A DNA stretch of 64,000 nt from Methylotenera sp. (GCA_028688575.1 JAQTXW010000001.1:31466-95465), one strand, 5' to 3'; positions 17,314 through 28,314 are shown, counted from the first letter of the stretch. Numbers and translations are program-made. The notes: a model not told the origin generated them from the sequence alone.

Positions 17314-18734
17314 TACTGCTTCCTTATCAATGTAGTTTGGTGGTTAAACAAATACTGCATCACACTTGCCACAGTAAAAAACGAACCGAAGGCGACTATT
17401 TTATCATTTTCGTTTCGATGCATACAGGTTTCCTTATCATGTGTAGCCTGAAGATAAGCAGCCTCCACTGAAGAAAAAACTTTAACCTCAGCGGTAGGGG
17501 CGGCCTCAGCCAGCGCACTTGCGAGTCGCTCGACCGCAATACCACGCGCATGGTCAATTGCAGCAATATACCAGACATCAATTTCAATCTTAACTGCCTC
17601 AATCACACCTTTAATATCCTTGTCAGCCAACATTGAAAATACCGCCAATACTTTAGGTGCCGGCTCAACATTTTGCCTAGATGACGACCAAGCCAATCTT
17701 AGGGCATTTAAATTAGCAGCCAGAGCCATTGCGGCATGAGGGTTGTGAGCGACATCCAGTATTAAATCCGCATCATACTCACTTACATAAAAGCGACCTG
17801 GCAAAGAGACTTGACGCATCGCCTCTGCGATTGCTTCTGTTTTTACAGGCAATCGCCACTGCAACGCATGCATTGCAGCGACCGCACACGCAGCGTTATT
17901 AAGTTGGTAGTCACCTGATAAAGCGGGTAAAGGCAGTGTGTAAATCAGCTTGTCATCAACCCAAAACTCCCATGTTTCACCATGAGATTTAAAATCAAAT
18001 GCATGGTGGATACATTGCAATTGAGCACCAATTGACTGTGCATGGGCAATCAGGGTGCTCGGGGGGTGACTATCACCACAAATTGCAGGCGTATCTGCAC
18101 GGTAGACGCCAGCTTTTTCAAATCCAATACTTTCTCTTGTATCCCCTAGAAAATCTTGATGGTCAAGATCCACATTGGTCACAATTGCACAATCTGGATT
18201 AAAAGCATTCACCGCATCCAGCCGGCCACCCAGCCCAACCTCCAAAATGGCGATATCAATGTTAAGTTGATTAAAATGCCAGATGGCGGCCAGCGTGCCT
18301 ACCTCGAAATAAGTCAGTGGAACATCAGCCCCGTGAGAACCAGTTCTCGCCTGATTAATGACCGAGAATGCCTCACAAAGCGCACTATCTGAAGCTTCAG
18401 CACCATTCACTCTCACACGTTCGTTGTAGCGTAGTAAATGCGGCGACGTGTAGCAGCCAACCAGATAGCCTGCACACTGATAAGCCTGTGACAACATCGC
18501 GCAAGTGGACCCTTTGCCATTTGTGCCAGCGACGGTGATAATTTTAAACTTTGGCGTTAAATCTAACTTTTGGATGATGAGCTGAATGCGATCCAAGCCC
18601 ATTTCTATCGCACTCGGATGCAGTCGCTCGATATAACTGAGCCATGACGGCAAATCCGCGGGCTCATCTCTAGACATTTCAGGAGATATTTTAGGGTTCG
18701 ATAGTTCCAGGCCAGGCAATTCAAGCTTAGTCAC
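17313..18734 (-). CDS. folC: Folylpolyglutamate synthase / dihydrofolate synthase
   Basis: FolC joins glutamate to dihydropteroate and lengthens the polyglutamate tail of folates. The P-loop is VAGTNGKGST at about residue 68, followed by YTSPHLLRYNERVRVNG. The Mur-ligase middle domain has LEVGLGGRLDAVN and TNVDLDHQDFLGDT, and the C-terminal half has DVAHNPHA. At 473 residues it is somewhat longer than E. coli FolC (422), mainly because of an extended N-terminus. GTG 18734 is the longest start; ATG codons about 20 residues in could be used. It lies between accD and the SPOR gene. Confidence 0.95.
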   Translation of the reverse strand: MTKLELPGLELSNPKISPEMSRDEPADLPSWLSYIERLHPSAIEMGLDRIQLIIQKLDLTPKFKIITVAGTNGKGSTCAMLSQAYQCAGYLVGCYTSPHLLRYNERVRVNGAEASDSALCEAFSVINQARTGSHGADVPLTYFEVGTLAAIWHFNQLNIDIAILEVGLGGRLDAVNAFNPDCAIVTNVDLDHQDFLGDTRESIGFEKAGVYRADTPAICGDSHPPSTLIAHAQSIGAQLQCIHHAFDFKSHGETWEFWVDDKLIYTLPLPALSGDYQLNNAACAVAAMHALQWRLPVKTEAIAEAMRQVSLPGRFYVSEYDADLILDVAHNPHAAMALAANLNALRLAWSSSRQNVEPAPKVLAVFSMLADKDIKGVIEAVKIEIDVWYIAAIDHARGIAVERLASALAEAAPTAEVKVFSSVEAAYLQATHDKETCMHRNENDKIVAFGSFFTVASVMQYLFNHQTTLIRKQ

Positions 18735-18801
18735 GTAACAAGACCTTTAATCTAGAAACCACCTAAAAAAGCGCTCTAATCAACGAAATTAATCTATTCA
18801 G

Positions 18802-19665
18802 TTAGGCTGCCACTGGCAAACGCATTAGATTAGCCAGAATAGTCGCTAGACGATCGCGCATTTCACGACGGTCTATAATCATATCAACCGCACCATGCTC
18901 CAGCAGGAATTCAGCCCTTTGGAAACCATCGGGCAGTGTTTCACGTACCGTTTGCTCAATCACGCGCGGCCCTGCAAATCCAATGAGTGCCTGTGGTTCT
19001 GCCACAATCACATCGCCCAGCATGGCAAAACTTGCAGACACGCCACCCATCGTAGGGTCTGTCAGCACTGAAATATAAGGCAATCCCGCATTGCTAAGTT
19101 GGGTCAAAGCCGCACTGGTTTTAGCCATTTGCATCAACGAAAATAAACCCTCTTGCATGCGCGCGCCACCACTGGCAGCAATACAAATGAAGCCCATTTT
19201 ATTGTCAATCGCCGTTTGCACGCCACGCACGAATCGCTCACCAACCACAGAACCCATGGAGCCGCCCATGTACTTAAATTCAAACACCGCAACGACGACA
19301 GGCACTAATTTAATTGAGCCCTGCATAACGATTAATGCATCCTTCTCATTCACCGTCCTTTGTGACTCTTTGATACGGTCAGCATAAGTCTTGCTGTCTT
19401 TAAACTTCAAAGGGTCAATTGGCTGTACTTCAGCGCCAATCTCAAACTGCCCCTCTGCATCCAGCAACTGAGCCAAACGTGCACGTGCACCAATACGGTT
19501 ATGAAAACCGCACTTTGGGCAAACCTCAGCATTGTCTTCAAGATCTTTGCGATAAAGTACAGACTGACATGAAGGACACTTACTCCACAAACCTTCAGGT
19601 ACTGTTTTTTTATCCGCGCCAACCACACGTTGAATTTTTTGCGGTAATTTATTTAACCAACCCAT
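18802..19665 (-). CDS. accD: Acetyl-CoA carboxylase carboxyltransferase subunit beta
   Basis: AccD forms, with AccA, the carboxyltransferase that makes malonyl-CoA, the first step of fatty-acid synthesis. The N-terminal zinc ribbon is complete, with Cys 30, 33, 49 and 52. The crotonase-like core has [11 protein letters not shown] and [12 protein letters not shown]. Length 287 is standard. ATG 19665 has a good AAGGGG ribosome-binding site. It follows trpA by 40 bases. Confidence 0.97.
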   Translation of the reverse strand: MGWLNKLPQKIQRVVGADKKTVPEGLWSKCPSCQSVLYRKDLEDNAEVCPKCGFHNRIGARARLAQLLDAEGQFEIGAEVQPIDPLKFKDSKTYADRIKESQRTVNEKDALIVMQGSIKLVPVVVAVFEFKYMGGSMGSVVGERFVRGVQTAIDNKMGFICIAASGGARMQEGLFSLMQMAKTSAALTQLSNAGLPYISVLTDPTMGGVSASFAMLGDVIVAEPQALIGFAGPRVIEQTVRETLPDGFQRAEFLLEHGAVDMIIDRREMRDRLATILANLMRLPVAA

Positions 19666-19705
19666 TTAATTCCCCTTATCCATCTTACGTAACCGCAAAC
19701 TGACG

Positions 19706-20506
19706 CTATCTAGCATCTACTGCCGCTTTTAATTCATCCATCAGCACCGCCACATTATCAAACAGATTCTCATCATTTGATGCTTCAATTGCCTGCACCA
19801 TGCGGCTGCCAACAACCACTGCATCAGCAATCGCTGCTGTCGCTTTTGCTGTGGCAGCATCCCTGATACCAAAACCCACACCTACAGGTAAATTTGTCTG
19901 TGTGCGAATGGATTTAACCCTATCAACGACTTCTGTAATATTCAAGTTAGCCGCACCTGTCACACCCTTGAGCGACACATAGTAAACAAATCCGCTTGCC
20001 TGCTTCACAATCAAATCCACGCGTGACGGCTCAGTTGTCGGTGACAACAAGAACACAGGGTCAATATTACGGGTGCGCAGTTCCTGAACAAAATTACCAC
20101 ACTCTTCTGGTGGGTAATCCACCGTAATCACGCCATCTACATCAGCAGCCTTTGCTCTATCCGCAAATACCACAGGACCGATCGCCTCTATCGGATTAGC
20201 GTAGCCCATTAAAATAATGGGGGTCTTCTGATCTGTCTGGCGGAAGGCTTTCACCATATTCAACACAGCAGTCAAACCCACCTTATGCAACAATGCACGC
20301 TCACTGGCGCGCTGAATCACAGGGCCATCTGCCATTGGATCAGAGAATGGCACACCAAGCTCTATCATGTCGGCGCCATGCGCTACCAAAGTATGCATTA
20401 ATTTAACCGTATGCTGGGGATGCGGGTCACCTGCAGTGATGTAGGGAATCAACGCGGTCTTGCCTTGTTGTTTAAGCGTGTTAAAAGTAGATTGAATGCG
20501 CGACAT
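19706..20506 (-). CDS. trpA: Tryptophan synthase alpha subunit
   Basis: TrpA cleaves indole-glycerol phosphate to indole and glyceraldehyde 3-phosphate, passing indole to TrpB. The TIM-barrel protein of 266 residues has the catalytic segment IELGVPFSDPMADGP (Glu and Asp acid-base residues) and the phosphate-binding GVGFGIRD and VVGSRMV. I start it at ATG 20506 (MSRIQSTF), since the longer frame up to 20581 would overlap trpB by about 50 bases and adds residues not found in the family. It is 22 bases after the trpB stop. Confidence 0.95.
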   Translation of the reverse strand: MSRIQSTFNTLKQQGKTALIPYITAGDPHPQHTVKLMHTLVAHGADMIELGVPFSDPMADGPVIQRASERALLHKVGLTAVLNMVKAFRQTDQKTPIILMGYANPIEAIGPVVFADRAKAADVDGVITVDYPPEECGNFVQELRTRNIDPVFLLSPTTEPSRVDLIVKQASGFVYYVSLKGVTGAANLNITEVVDRVKSIRTQTNLPVGVGFGIRDAATAKATAAIADAVVVGSRMVQAIEASNDENLFDNVAVLMDELKAAVDAR

Positions 20507-20528
20507 AGTAATTCTTAATTTTTTAAAG

Positions 20529-21731
20529 TTATAAAGTAATATTTGCCAGTTTAGCCACCGTATTGATGTCTTTATCCCCACGTCCAGATAAATTCACTAA
20601 TACAACTTGGTCTTGACTCATGGTTTTAGCGAGTTTTTCGGCGTAAGCGAGTGCATGACTGGACTCTAAAGCGGGGATAATGCCTTCAGTGCGGCATAAG
20701 TTGTGAAATGCCGCCATAGCCTCATCATCCGTAATGGCCACATATTCCGCCCGTTTGATATCCTTAAGCCAGGCATGCTCAGGACCCACGCCAGGATAAT
20801 CCAGCCCAGCAGAAACTGAATGTGTTTCGATAATCTGACCATCCGCATCCTGCATCAGGTAAGTACGATTTCCATGCAGCACACCTACAGGACTATTTGC
20901 AGTCAGGGGTGCGGCGTGCATGCCCGTTTCAATACCGTGGCCTGCGGCCTCAACGCCAATTAGACGTACATTTGGCACATCAATGTAAGGGTAAAAAATA
21001 CCCATAGCATTAGAGCCACCGCCAACGCATGCCACAACAGCATCAGGCTGACGCCCTACCATCTCCTGCATTTGTGCTTTAGCCTCAACGCCTATCACTG
21101 CCTGAAAATCACGCACCATCATGGGATATGGATGCGGGCCTGCCACAGTGCCAATGATATAAAACGTATTGTGTACATTAGTTACCCAATCGCGCATTGC
21201 TTCATTCAGCGCATCTTTCAGTGTTTTTGAGCCACTTTCAACAGGCACGACCGTTGCGCCTAAAAGCTTCATCCTGAAAACATTAGGTGCCTGACGCTTC
21301 ACGTCTTCAGACCCCATATAAACCACACACTCAAGCCCCAACCTGGCAGCAATCGTAGCCGTAGCCACACCATGCTGACCCGCGCCCGTTTCCGCAATCA
21401 CACGGGGTTTACCCATGCGTTTTGCCAGCAAAGCTTGACCAATTGTATTGTTAATTTTGTGCGCGCCCGTATGGTTTAAATCTTCACGTTTTAAGTAAAT
21501 CTGCGCACCGCCCACTTTATCTGACAAGCGCTTGGCATGATAAATTGGGCTGGGACGACCCACAAAATGTTTTAAATCGTATGCAAATTCAGCCAAAAAC
21601 TCAGGATCATGCCGATACTTCTCATACATTACACGTAGCTCTTCCAAGGCTTCAACCAAAGTCTCTGCCACAAACGTGCCACCAAACTGACCAAAATGCC
21701 CACGAGCATCTGGCATGTCATAAAGCTGCAT
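20529..21731 (-). CDS. trpB: Tryptophan synthase beta subunit
   Basis: TrpB condenses indole with serine to give tryptophan in a complex with TrpA. The PLP lysine is Lys92 in [10 protein letters not shown]-like sequence (HTGAHKINN). Other hallmarks are [20 protein letters not shown] for PLP phosphate binding, and NLSGRGDKD at the end. Length 400 is normal. ATG 21731 follows GGAGAG. It lies between trpF and trpA. Confidence 0.97.
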   Translation of the reverse strand: MQLYDMPDARGHFGQFGGTFVAETLVEALEELRVMYEKYRHDPEFLAEFAYDLKHFVGRPSPIYHAKRLSDKVGGAQIYLKREDLNHTGAHKINNTIGQALLAKRMGKPRVIAETGAGQHGVATATIAARLGLECVVYMGSEDVKRQAPNVFRMKLLGATVVPVESGSKTLKDALNEAMRDWVTNVHNTFYIIGTVAGPHPYPMMVRDFQAVIGVEAKAQMQEMVGRQPDAVVACVGGGSNAMGIFYPYIDVPNVRLIGVEAAGHGIETGMHAAPLTANSPVGVLHGNRTYLMQDADGQIIETHSVSAGLDYPGVGPEHAWLKDIKRAEYVAITDDEAMAAFHNLCRTEGIIPALESSHALAYAEKLAKTMSQDQVVLVNLSGRGDKDINTVAKLANITL

Positions 21732-21768
21732 TATTTACTCTCCACTTAAAACCAATTACTCAACTTCA

Positions 21769-22386
21769 TTATTCCGCATAGACCTGCTGCATAAACGCGG
21801 CCATTTTAGCTTCGTCTTTAATCCCTTTTGACGACTCAACGCCACCACTCACATCAACGGCATAAGGCTGCACCTGTGAAATTGCCTGTGCAACATTATC
21901 AGCATTCAACCCACCTGCCAGTATCACAGGCTTATCCAATGAGGGCGGTATCAACTGCCAATCAAACACCTGCCCCGTGCCGCCAGCCACACCCTCGGTA
22001 TAAGTGTCCAGTAATAAGGCTTTTGCGGCAGAAAAATCTTTTGCACATTGTACCAAATTTGTATCACTCTTTATGCGAATCGCTTTGATAAATGGCTGCC
22101 CATAACTTTCGCAAACTTCTGGTGTTTCATCACCGTGGAACTGGAGCAAATCCAACCGCACGGCTGAAGTCACGGCTTTAACAAAATCAGGGGCTGCATT
22201 CACAAACAGACCAACCACACTTACAAAAGCTGGCATTGCCTGCACAATCATCTGTGCCTGCTGCAAAGTCACAGCTCTTGGACTGGGTGCATAAAACACC
22301 AAGCCTATTGCATCGGCACCAAGCGCCACTGCCTGCAAGGCATCTTCTGCGCGCGTAATACCACAAATTTTGACCCTAACTCTCAC
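21769..22386 (-). CDS. trpF: Phosphoribosylanthranilate isomerase
   Basis: TrpF converts phosphoribosylanthranilate to the ribulose form in tryptophan synthesis. This TIM-barrel protein of about 205 residues has the active-site Cys in VKICGIT, the catalytic Asp region VLLDTYTEG, and the phosphate-binding loops LAGGLNADN and [10 protein letters not shown] prefer GTG 22386, because AAGG lies 8 bases upstream and homologues begin just before VKICGIT. A longer frame with ATG at 22407 (TTG at 22410) is possible. It follows truA by about 50 bases. Confidence 0.94.
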   Translation of the reverse strand: MRVRVKICGITRAEDALQAVALGADAIGLVFYAPSPRAVTLQQAQMIVQAMPAFVSVVGLFVNAAPDFVKAVTSAVRLDLLQFHGDETPEVCESYGQPFIKAIRIKSDTNLVQCAKDFSAAKALLLDTYTEGVAGGTGQVFDWQLIPPSLDKPVILAGGLNADNVAQAISQVQPYAVDVSGGVESSKGIKDEAKMAAFMQQVYAE

Positions 22387-22435
22387 AAAAATTACCTTTT
22401 CATCCATCAACCACTACGCAGGCTGTATTGTAACG

Positions 22436-23221
22436 CTAAACCAGTATTTTCAAGCCTTGCGTGGGCTTTATTGGCAACGCCCATTTTTTATCATATCCCA
22501 CCCCTGTCAAGTATAAGCCTGCGGGTGAAAAGGTGGGAGGTGACAGTGTACGGTCTTTATTCTGTAGCAATGCTTTAATGTACTCAGGAGGGTGCGCGCC
22601 TTTACCAATATAAATCAAAGCACCCACCATATTGCGCACCTGATGCTGCAAAAATGCATTGGCAGAAAAATCAAAGATAAAATAATGATCCACTTTTCTT
22701 ACATCTACTCTAGTCATGGTGCGTACGGGCGACTTGGCCTGACACTCAGAAGCCCTAAACGCTGAAAAATCATGCTCCCCCAACAAATAACCTGCCGCCT
22801 CATACATCGCATCAAAATTTAAAGGTAAATGAAACCAACCTGCCTTGGTCGCCATCAATGCTGGCGCTACTGGCGCATTGTAAAGCAGGTACTGATAGCT
22901 ACGGCTGAACGCTGAAAATCTGGCATGAAAATCCATATCGACCACACACGACCACTCAACACGTACCGTTGGCGGTAAAAAAGCATTGACGCCACGTACC
23001 CAGGCAGAATTTGGCCTAGTCACTCCGGTATCAAAATGCACCACCTGTGTCAGTGCATGAACCCCTGTATCAGTTCTGCCTGCTGCATGCACCCTGACGA
23101 CATGTCCAGCAATGTTTTTAATCGCTGCTTCGAGTGCATCTTGCACACCACATAGTGAAGGTTGACTCTGCCAGCCACAAAAATGCGCCCCGTCATAGGC
23201 CAGCCCCATGGCGATTCTCAT
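22436..23221 (-). CDS. truA: tRNA pseudouridine synthase A
   Basis: TruA makes pseudouridine at positions 38-40 of the anticodon arm. The catalytic aspartate is Asp51 in AAGRTDTGVHA. Also visible are GWQSQP near the start and FLQHQVRNMVG in the C-terminal half. The 261-residue length is normal. Its ATG overlaps the stop of the upstream EcfT-like gene by 4 bases (ATGA), so the two are coupled. The neighbours fimV upstream and trpF downstream match the usual betaproteobacterial order. Confidence 0.96.
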   Translation of the reverse strand: MRIAMGLAYDGAHFCGWQSQPSLCGVQDALEAAIKNIAGHVVRVHAAGRTDTGVHALTQVVHFDTGVTRPNSAWVRGVNAFLPPTVRVEWSCVVDMDFHARFSAFSRSYQYLLYNAPVAPALMATKAGWFHLPLNFDAMYEAAGYLLGEHDFSAFRASECQAKSPVRTMTRVDVRKVDHYFIFDFSANAFLQHQVRNMVGALIYIGKGAHPPEYIKALLQNKDRTLSPPTFSPAGLYLTGVGYDKKWALPIKPTQGLKILV

Positions 23222-23847
23222 ACATACTCCAAACTAATCACCACAAGCAAAATCAATGACATCACACACAACACCATATAATCAATGAAAGCCAATGACC
23301 GCTCAGGGAAGGCAATCACTTCAGGTGCTTCATTCGCCGCAATATATTGTTCCACATCACCAAAATGATTAAAGTTAAATTTGACAGATTGATTAAGCGC
23401 CAAAGTTTCAACATATTTTAGCGTCAGTAGCAACCTGACTGAAAAACGCCTGACATCAAGCCCGAAAATCGCTAGGGGATGTAACGCCATGGTTAAACCT
23501 GCCATTAAATCCTCTTTTTGTGTTGAGGCTAGCAACACGCTTAAGGCGGCCAAAGCCACAATGAGCCTTGCAATTTGCATCAAGCCATGCACCACCCCCT
23601 CATAAGTGGGAGAGTAATTTACTGGCAGATATGGCAGGAGTTCGCCAGGTGTCAAATAAGCATAAACGACCAATATCGAGACAAAAAGCCAGCGCATTCT
23701 TTTTAGTGCGCAGCAAAAATGCGCTGACTGAAAATAAAGTGCGGCCAAAGCCATCGCCAGTGCATAAAGAATCAGCATTTCATGCCGCAAAAAACCAGCA
23801 ATAAGTAACAGTGTAATAACACTGTAAATTTTCACAAAAGGATGCAT
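23218..23847 (-). CDS. CbiQ/EcfT-family transmembrane protein
   Basis: This 209-residue hydrophobic protein looks like the transmembrane (T) component of energy-coupling-factor vitamin or metal transporters. It has about five membrane segments and a cytoplasmic helical loop with KRMRW and LASTQKEDLMAGL, similar to CbiQ/EcfT coupling helices. No ATPase (A) or substrate-binding (S) gene lies beside it, so the partner must be elsewhere or the protein has another role. It is coupled to truA by a 4-base overlap. The start codon has only a weak ribosome-binding site. The family call is moderately sure. Confidence 0.65.
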   Translation of the reverse strand: MHPFVKIYSVITLLLIAGFLRHEMLILYALAMALAALYFQSAHFCCALKRMRWLFVSILVVYAYLTPGELLPYLPVNYSPTYEGVVHGLMQIARLIVALAALSVLLASTQKEDLMAGLTMALHPLAIFGLDVRRFSVRLLLTLKYVETLALNQSVKFNFNHFGDVEQYIAANEAPEVIAFPERSLAFIDYMVLCVMSLILLVVISLEYV

Positions 23848-24000
23848 ACATTCATCGTATTTTATTGTTCAATTTTTACTGTTAATTTAGTCATGTGATG
23901 GAAGTTCGACTTCTAAAATATAAAGAGCAAGGGAATAAGGGAAAAAGCACACTTATCCCATTAAGCGCTTATGACCATTAAGCTAACTTGCAAAGCAACA

Positions 24001-24028
24001 AAAAAGCCGAGCAAAGCTCGGCTTTTTT
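24001..24028 (-). terminator. Terminator after fimV
   Basis: Perfect 12-bp arms AAAAAGCCGAGC and GCTCGGCTTTTT around an AAA loop, with T runs on both sides. It lies 13 bases after the fimV stop, ends fimV transcription and can also work on the plus strand. Confidence 0.92.
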
Positions 24029-24040
24029 GTTTTATCTGCT

Positions 24041-27000
24041 TCAAGCCAAACTTGCGATTAATTGTTCAGCTTTCAAGCGCTGTTGAGGACCACCCTCTTT
24101 CAGCACCTCTTCCAAAAGCTCACGTGCACCTTCTTTGTCATCCATATCAATATAAGCCGCAACCAAATCAAGCTTGATATCCACATCCTGATTTTCAGGT
24201 ACTGCTGTTGAGCCAATATCTATCGCCACGTCTTCGGCCACTTCTTCTGCTAAAGCTTCAGCACCATTATCACCTAAATCAAGACTAATGGATGAAAAAT
24301 CAAATGCATTTGCCTCAGCTTTATCTGATGCCGACATTTCAAGCACAGGTACTTCATCTTCTTGCGCCAAAGGTAAATCAAATGAAATCTCATCCGTGAC
24401 ATTACTATCACCCAGTGATTCAAATGCCTGTTCTACTTTAGAAATCGCCTCAACCGCTACTGGTTCAGCAGTTGCGGATTCAGTCGAATCCAGATCCAGA
24501 CTAGGTAATGCCAAGCTAGCCAGCGTATTTTCAGCATTTAATTCGGTTGTTGCTGATGACTGCTCTAGCTCTGCATGATCAACACCTAAGTCATCGCTTG
24601 GGAAGTCAATGCTCAACGCGTCAGCAATTTTTGCCTGCTGCTCGTCTAGCGTTTCTGCCGAGACAGTCTCCAGCGCATTGCCTGCGTCCGTACCTAATTC
24701 AGATGCGTCACCAGATGTGTCATTTGAAAAGTCGCTGGCCAAATTAAAGTTAAGCGCAGGTGCCGTGTCGGAAAAAGCAGGCGTGCTAGCACCTAAATCT
24801 TCGCTATCACCCGCTTCAATTGAGGTAGCCGTTATTGGTGTATCATCAGCCAGGCCGCCTAATGTAAACTCTAACGCCTCCTCATGATTGCTACCGCTAT
24901 TTGAGTTTGCAACTTCATCTGTTTGAGCATCAATGCTAACTCCTGAAACCAATGGCTCAACAACACTTTCAGCCACAGCCTCATTTTCAGCCACGTCTAA
25001 ATCAAATACAGAATCAGACTCAACAGACTCAGAAGCCCCAAAACTATCAGTGATCACTGAATGTGCATCTTCGATTTTCTCTTCTGGCTCTGCTAAATCA
25101 TCACCTAATGAAAAGTCCAATGCATCGTCTTTGGCTAAAGCAACATTAGCAAAATCTGAAATATCCAGTTTAGATGCTTCCTCAGCTGCTAGAGGCAGTG
25201 GCGTGTTCGATAGGTTATAGAGTGGATTATCTGGCTCCAACTCAATACCAAGCGCAGCCACTTTAGCCCATGTCTCGTGTTCAGCACCTAGCGTGGTATA
25301 TAACTCACCTGCAATCGCCTCAAAAGCAGAGATATCTTTACGCCCTGCGTACATTTCCAGCAACTTGAGATGCAACTCATAGCGCTTGGGCTCTTTAACA
25401 ATTGCATCTTTAAGAATCTCTTCAGCCTGCGCATCACGGCCATAAGCCATATACACTTCTGCCTCAGCGATGGGGTCAACATCATTGGTATCAATCATGC
25501 TGCCATCAGCACTTTGTGCAAAATCAGTCAGGAATGATGTATCGGAGTTACTTGAGTTACCAGTGGTGTTGCCAAATACAGTGTTAGCACGTAAGCCCCC
25601 AGAGGTGAGGATGCCTCGCTCAAAGCTGTCTAAATCTTTTTTACGTTTATTACGTAAAAATAGCCAGCCCGCAAGCAAAAGCACCAGTGCAGATGAGCCA
25701 GCCACTATAGGCAACTCTAAATTATCAAACACGCTATCCAGAAACGATGGTTCAGCTTCAGGCTCTGCTACTTGCGCAGCAGGTGGTGTCTTTTTGGGCG
25801 GCTGCGCTTTAACTTCTTCTGTAGCTTTTGTCACGTCATCAGCTGATTGAGCTGGTGCTGTTTCAGTTGAAGTTTCAGCTGCTGGCGACTCTAGCACTTC
25901 TGCAGCATTTTTTTGCAGATCGGTCATTGTCTGGTTTTTTAGTGCCAGCAACTTTTGCATGTCTTCAATTTGCTTTTCTAGCGCATTTGTTCGCTCCTGC
26001 GCGTCTTTGAGTGCTTTTTCGCGCGCTGTGGCTTCTTCTTGCAATGCTAAAATTTTGGCATCATATTCAGCAGACCCTGCCGTACCGCTTGCCGCAGCCT
26101 CTTTAGCACCAGCAGACAGCTTAACAATATCTTGCGCACCTGATTTAACGGCAGCAGCTTTATCTTCAGCCGTCGTAATCTTGCCGCCTGCAGATTGTTT
26201 TTGTTCACTTTCTTCAGCGACTGGTGCCGATTGCACAGTATCCGCAAGCGCATTGCGGTAAGCATTCCAATTACTTGCATGCGCCTTAATGGTTTTTTTA
26301 GCCTCTTTTATATCGATGGCTGCAAGCGTATCTTTACTAGGTGCTTTAATTATTTGACCAACTTTAAGCTGGTTAATATTATTGTTGGCAAACGCCTGTT
26401 TATTACTTTCATACAAACCAATCAGCATTTGATCAAGACTTACCCCATCAACCTGCAACTCTTTTGCGACAGAGCTTAATGTATCGCCTTTGACAGTGAT
26501 AAGCTCGCCATTATTATCAGAGGCTGGATTTTGACTACGACTGGTTTGTGTTAAGTTTTGTGAAGAGACTGATGAAACAGAATTTTCTGAGGTAGTGGTC
26601 TTAGCTGGTGTAATTTTTACTGGTGCTGCTTGCTCCGCAACGGGCTTGTATTCAGGCGGGTCGAGCAGCAATGTATATTCCCGCAACAAACGGCCTGATG
26701 CCCAATCCACCTGAATCAGCATATCAAGGTAGGGGTCGTTGATTGGCTGATTAGAGTGCACTCTTAACACAGGCGCACCATTGGTATTTTTTGCCAATTC
26801 GACTTTAATCGTGCTGTGCACACCCAGTCGCGCAATGCCTTGAACCGCATAGGCTTCTTCAGAGGCAATGGCAGCGGTTAAAGAAGAAAGCTCATCAGGA
26901 GTCACAGAGAGGAGTTCGATTTCTGCCTTTAAAGGTTCTCCCAAACCTGAATTGACGTTTAGTTTACCTAAACCAGCTGTGTAGCCGATTACAGGCATAA

Positions 27001-27049
27001 ATGCCAGGCAGACCGCGAGTGATATTTGCTTTATTTTTGATTTATGCAC
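24041..27049 (-). CDS. fimV: FimV-like peptidoglycan-binding hub protein
   Basis: FimV proteins are inner-membrane, peptidoglycan-binding hubs that aid type IV pilus secretin assembly and polar organisation. The order here is: signal peptide, the FimV N-terminal domain (GLGKLNVNSGLGEPLKAEIE), a LysM domain (about residues 180-240, LITVKGDTLSSVAKEL), a coiled-coil stretch near 320-370, one transmembrane helix (about 444-464, VAGSSALVLLLAGWLF), a very acidic cytoplasmic region of several hundred residues, and the short C-terminal FimV domain with DIKLDLVAAYIDM. GTG 27049 is preferred, as AAAGG lies 7 bases upstream; a TTG six codons earlier is the longer option. It follows asd. Its presence fits with the pilus locus nearby. 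Confidence 0.92.
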   Translation of the reverse strand: MHKSKIKQISLAVCLAFMPVIGYTAGLGKLNVNSGLGEPLKAEIELLSVTPDELSSLTAAIASEEAYAVQGIARLGVHSTIKVELAKNTNGAPVLRVHSNQPINDPYLDMLIQVDWASGRLLREYTLLLDPPEYKPVAEQAAPVKITPAKTTTSENSVSSVSSQNLTQTSRSQNPASDNNGELITVKGDTLSSVAKELQVDGVSLDQMLIGLYESNKQAFANNNINQLKVGQIIKAPSKDTLAAIDIKEAKKTIKAHASNWNAYRNALADTVQSAPVAEESEQKQSAGGKITTAEDKAAAVKSGAQDIVKLSAGAKEAAASGTAGSAEYDAKILALQEEATAREKALKDAQERTNALEKQIEDMQKLLALKNQTMTDLQKNAAEVLESPAAETSTETAPAQSADDVTKATEEVKAQPPKKTPPAAQVAEPEAEPSFLDSVFDNLELPIVAGSSALVLLLAGWLFLRNKRKKDLDSFERGILTSGGLRANTVFGNTTGNSSNSDTSFLTDFAQSADGSMIDTNDVDPIAEAEVYMAYGRDAQAEEILKDAIVKEPKRYELHLKLLEMYAGRKDISAFEAIAGELYTTLGAEHETWAKVAALGIELEPDNPLYNLSNTPLPLAAEEASKLDISDFANVALAKDDALDFSLGDDLAEPEEKIEDAHSVITDSFGASESVESDSVFDLDVAENEAVAESVVEPLVSGVSIDAQTDEVANSNSGSNHEEALEFTLGGLADDTPITATSIEAGDSEDLGASTPAFSDTAPALNFNLASDFSNDTSGDASELGTDAGNALETVSAETLDEQQAKIADALSIDFPSDDLGVDHAELEQSSATTELNAENTLASLALPSLDLDSTESATAEPVAVEAISKVEQAFESLGDSNVTDEISFDLPLAQEDEVPVLEMSASDKAEANAFDFSSISLDLGDNGAEALAEEVAEDVAIDIGSTAVPENQDVDIKLDLVAAYIDMDDKEGARELLEEVLKEGGPQQRLKAEQLIASLA

Positions 27050-27201
27050 ATTGCTACCTTTAATCAAACTAAAATTTGCAATATGAAAATAACATCAAAT
27101 AGTTAGGGATGCAAGCTCATAATGCACATTATATGTAACTGCCGTCTAATCTGGCATTTTTAAAACGGATAAATTTGTTAGCTAAAAACTTAAGTCTGGC
27201 C

Positions 27202-28314
27202 TTATTTTTCTATTAAAATCCGTAACATACGACGCAAGGGCTCTGCCGCACCCCACAATAACTGATCGCCCACAGTAAATGCAGAAAGATACTCCCCACC
27301 CATATTTAGTTTGCGCAGTCTACCCACAGGGGTGGTTAAAGTACCTGTTACCGCCGCAGGGGTTAAATCGCGCATACTCGCTTCCCGCTCATTTGGCACC
27401 ACTTTTGCCCACGGATTCGCCTCAGCCAGCATCTGATTTATTTCATTTAACGGCACATCTTGTTTTAGTTTGAGGGTTAAAGCCTGACTATGGCAGCGCA
27501 TGGCACCAATGCGTACGCATAGCCCATCGATTAATATCGGGTTGGTGTCGCGTCCTAATATCTTATTGGTTTCAACGCCACCTTTCCACTCCTCTTTACT
27601 TTGTCCGTTACCTAGGTCTTTATCAATCCACGGGATCAAACTGCCTGCTAACGGCACGCCAAACTGCGCAGTTGGAAATTTTTCATCACGCAGTGTACCT
27701 GCAACTTCTCGGTCAATATCCAATATGGCAGAAGCGGGATCTTTCAGGAAGTCGCTTGCTACACGGTGCGCCTCACCCATCTGATTCAGGAGTTCGCGCA
27801 TGTTTTGCGCGCCAGCACCTGAGGCTGCCTGATAGGTCATAGCGGTTGCCCACTCCACAAGATCTGCTTTAAATAAGCCATTGAGCGCCATAAGCATGAG
27901 TGAAACAGTACAGTTGCCACCCACCCAATTTCTCCCGCCTTGAGTAAGCGCATCTTTGATGACGTGCATATTCACGGGATCAAGAATAATCACTGCGTCT
28001 TTTTCCATGCGCAATGTGGAGGCTGCATCAATCCAATGTCCATGCCAGCCAGCGTTGCGCAATTGAGGGAACACTTCAGTGGTGTAATCCCCGCCTTGAC
28101 AGGACACAATGGCGTCCATTGCTTTTAACGCAGAAATGTCTTTGGCATCGAGCAACGCGGGGGTTTCTTTACCTACATTAGGGCCTTTGCCGCCTACTTG
28201 TGAGGTAGTAAAAAACTGAGGCTCGATGAGTGCAAAATCATGCTCTTCCAGCATGCGCTGCATGAGTACAGAACCAACCATACCTCGCCAACCGACAAAA
28301 CCGACTTTTAACAT
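27202..28314 (-). CDS. asd: Aspartate-semialdehyde dehydrogenase
   Basis: Asd reduces aspartyl phosphate to aspartate semialdehyde for Lys, Met, Thr and diaminopimelate. The 370-residue protein is of the gamma/beta-proteobacterial type. It starts [15 protein letters not shown] (NADP-binding glycine motif), has the catalytic Cys in [10 protein letters not shown] at about residue 134, and a catalytic His in GAMRCHSQA. It is 30 bases downstream of leuB. Confidence 0.97.
   Translation of the reverse strand: MLKVGFVGWRGMVGSVLMQRMLEEHDFALIEPQFFTTSQVGGKGPNVGKETPALLDAKDISALKAMDAIVSCQGGDYTTEVFPQLRNAGWHGHWIDAASTLRMEKDAVIILDPVNMHVIKDALTQGGRNWVGGNCTVSLMLMALNGLFKADLVEWATAMTYQAASGAGAQNMRELLNQMGEAHRVASDFLKDPASAILDIDREVAGTLRDEKFPTAQFGVPLAGSLIPWIDKDLGNGQSKEEWKGGVETNKILGRDTNPILIDGLCVRIGAMRCHSQALTLKLKQDVPLNEINQMLAEANPWAKVVPNEREASMRDLTPAAVTGTLTTPVGRLRKLNMGGEYLSAFTVGDQLLWGAAEPLRRMLRILIEK

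Noticed and set aside
24288-26479. A series of 60-126-residue frames opposite fimV
   Set aside because: They mirror the acidic, Ala/Ser-rich fimV coding region on the opposite strand; composition only.
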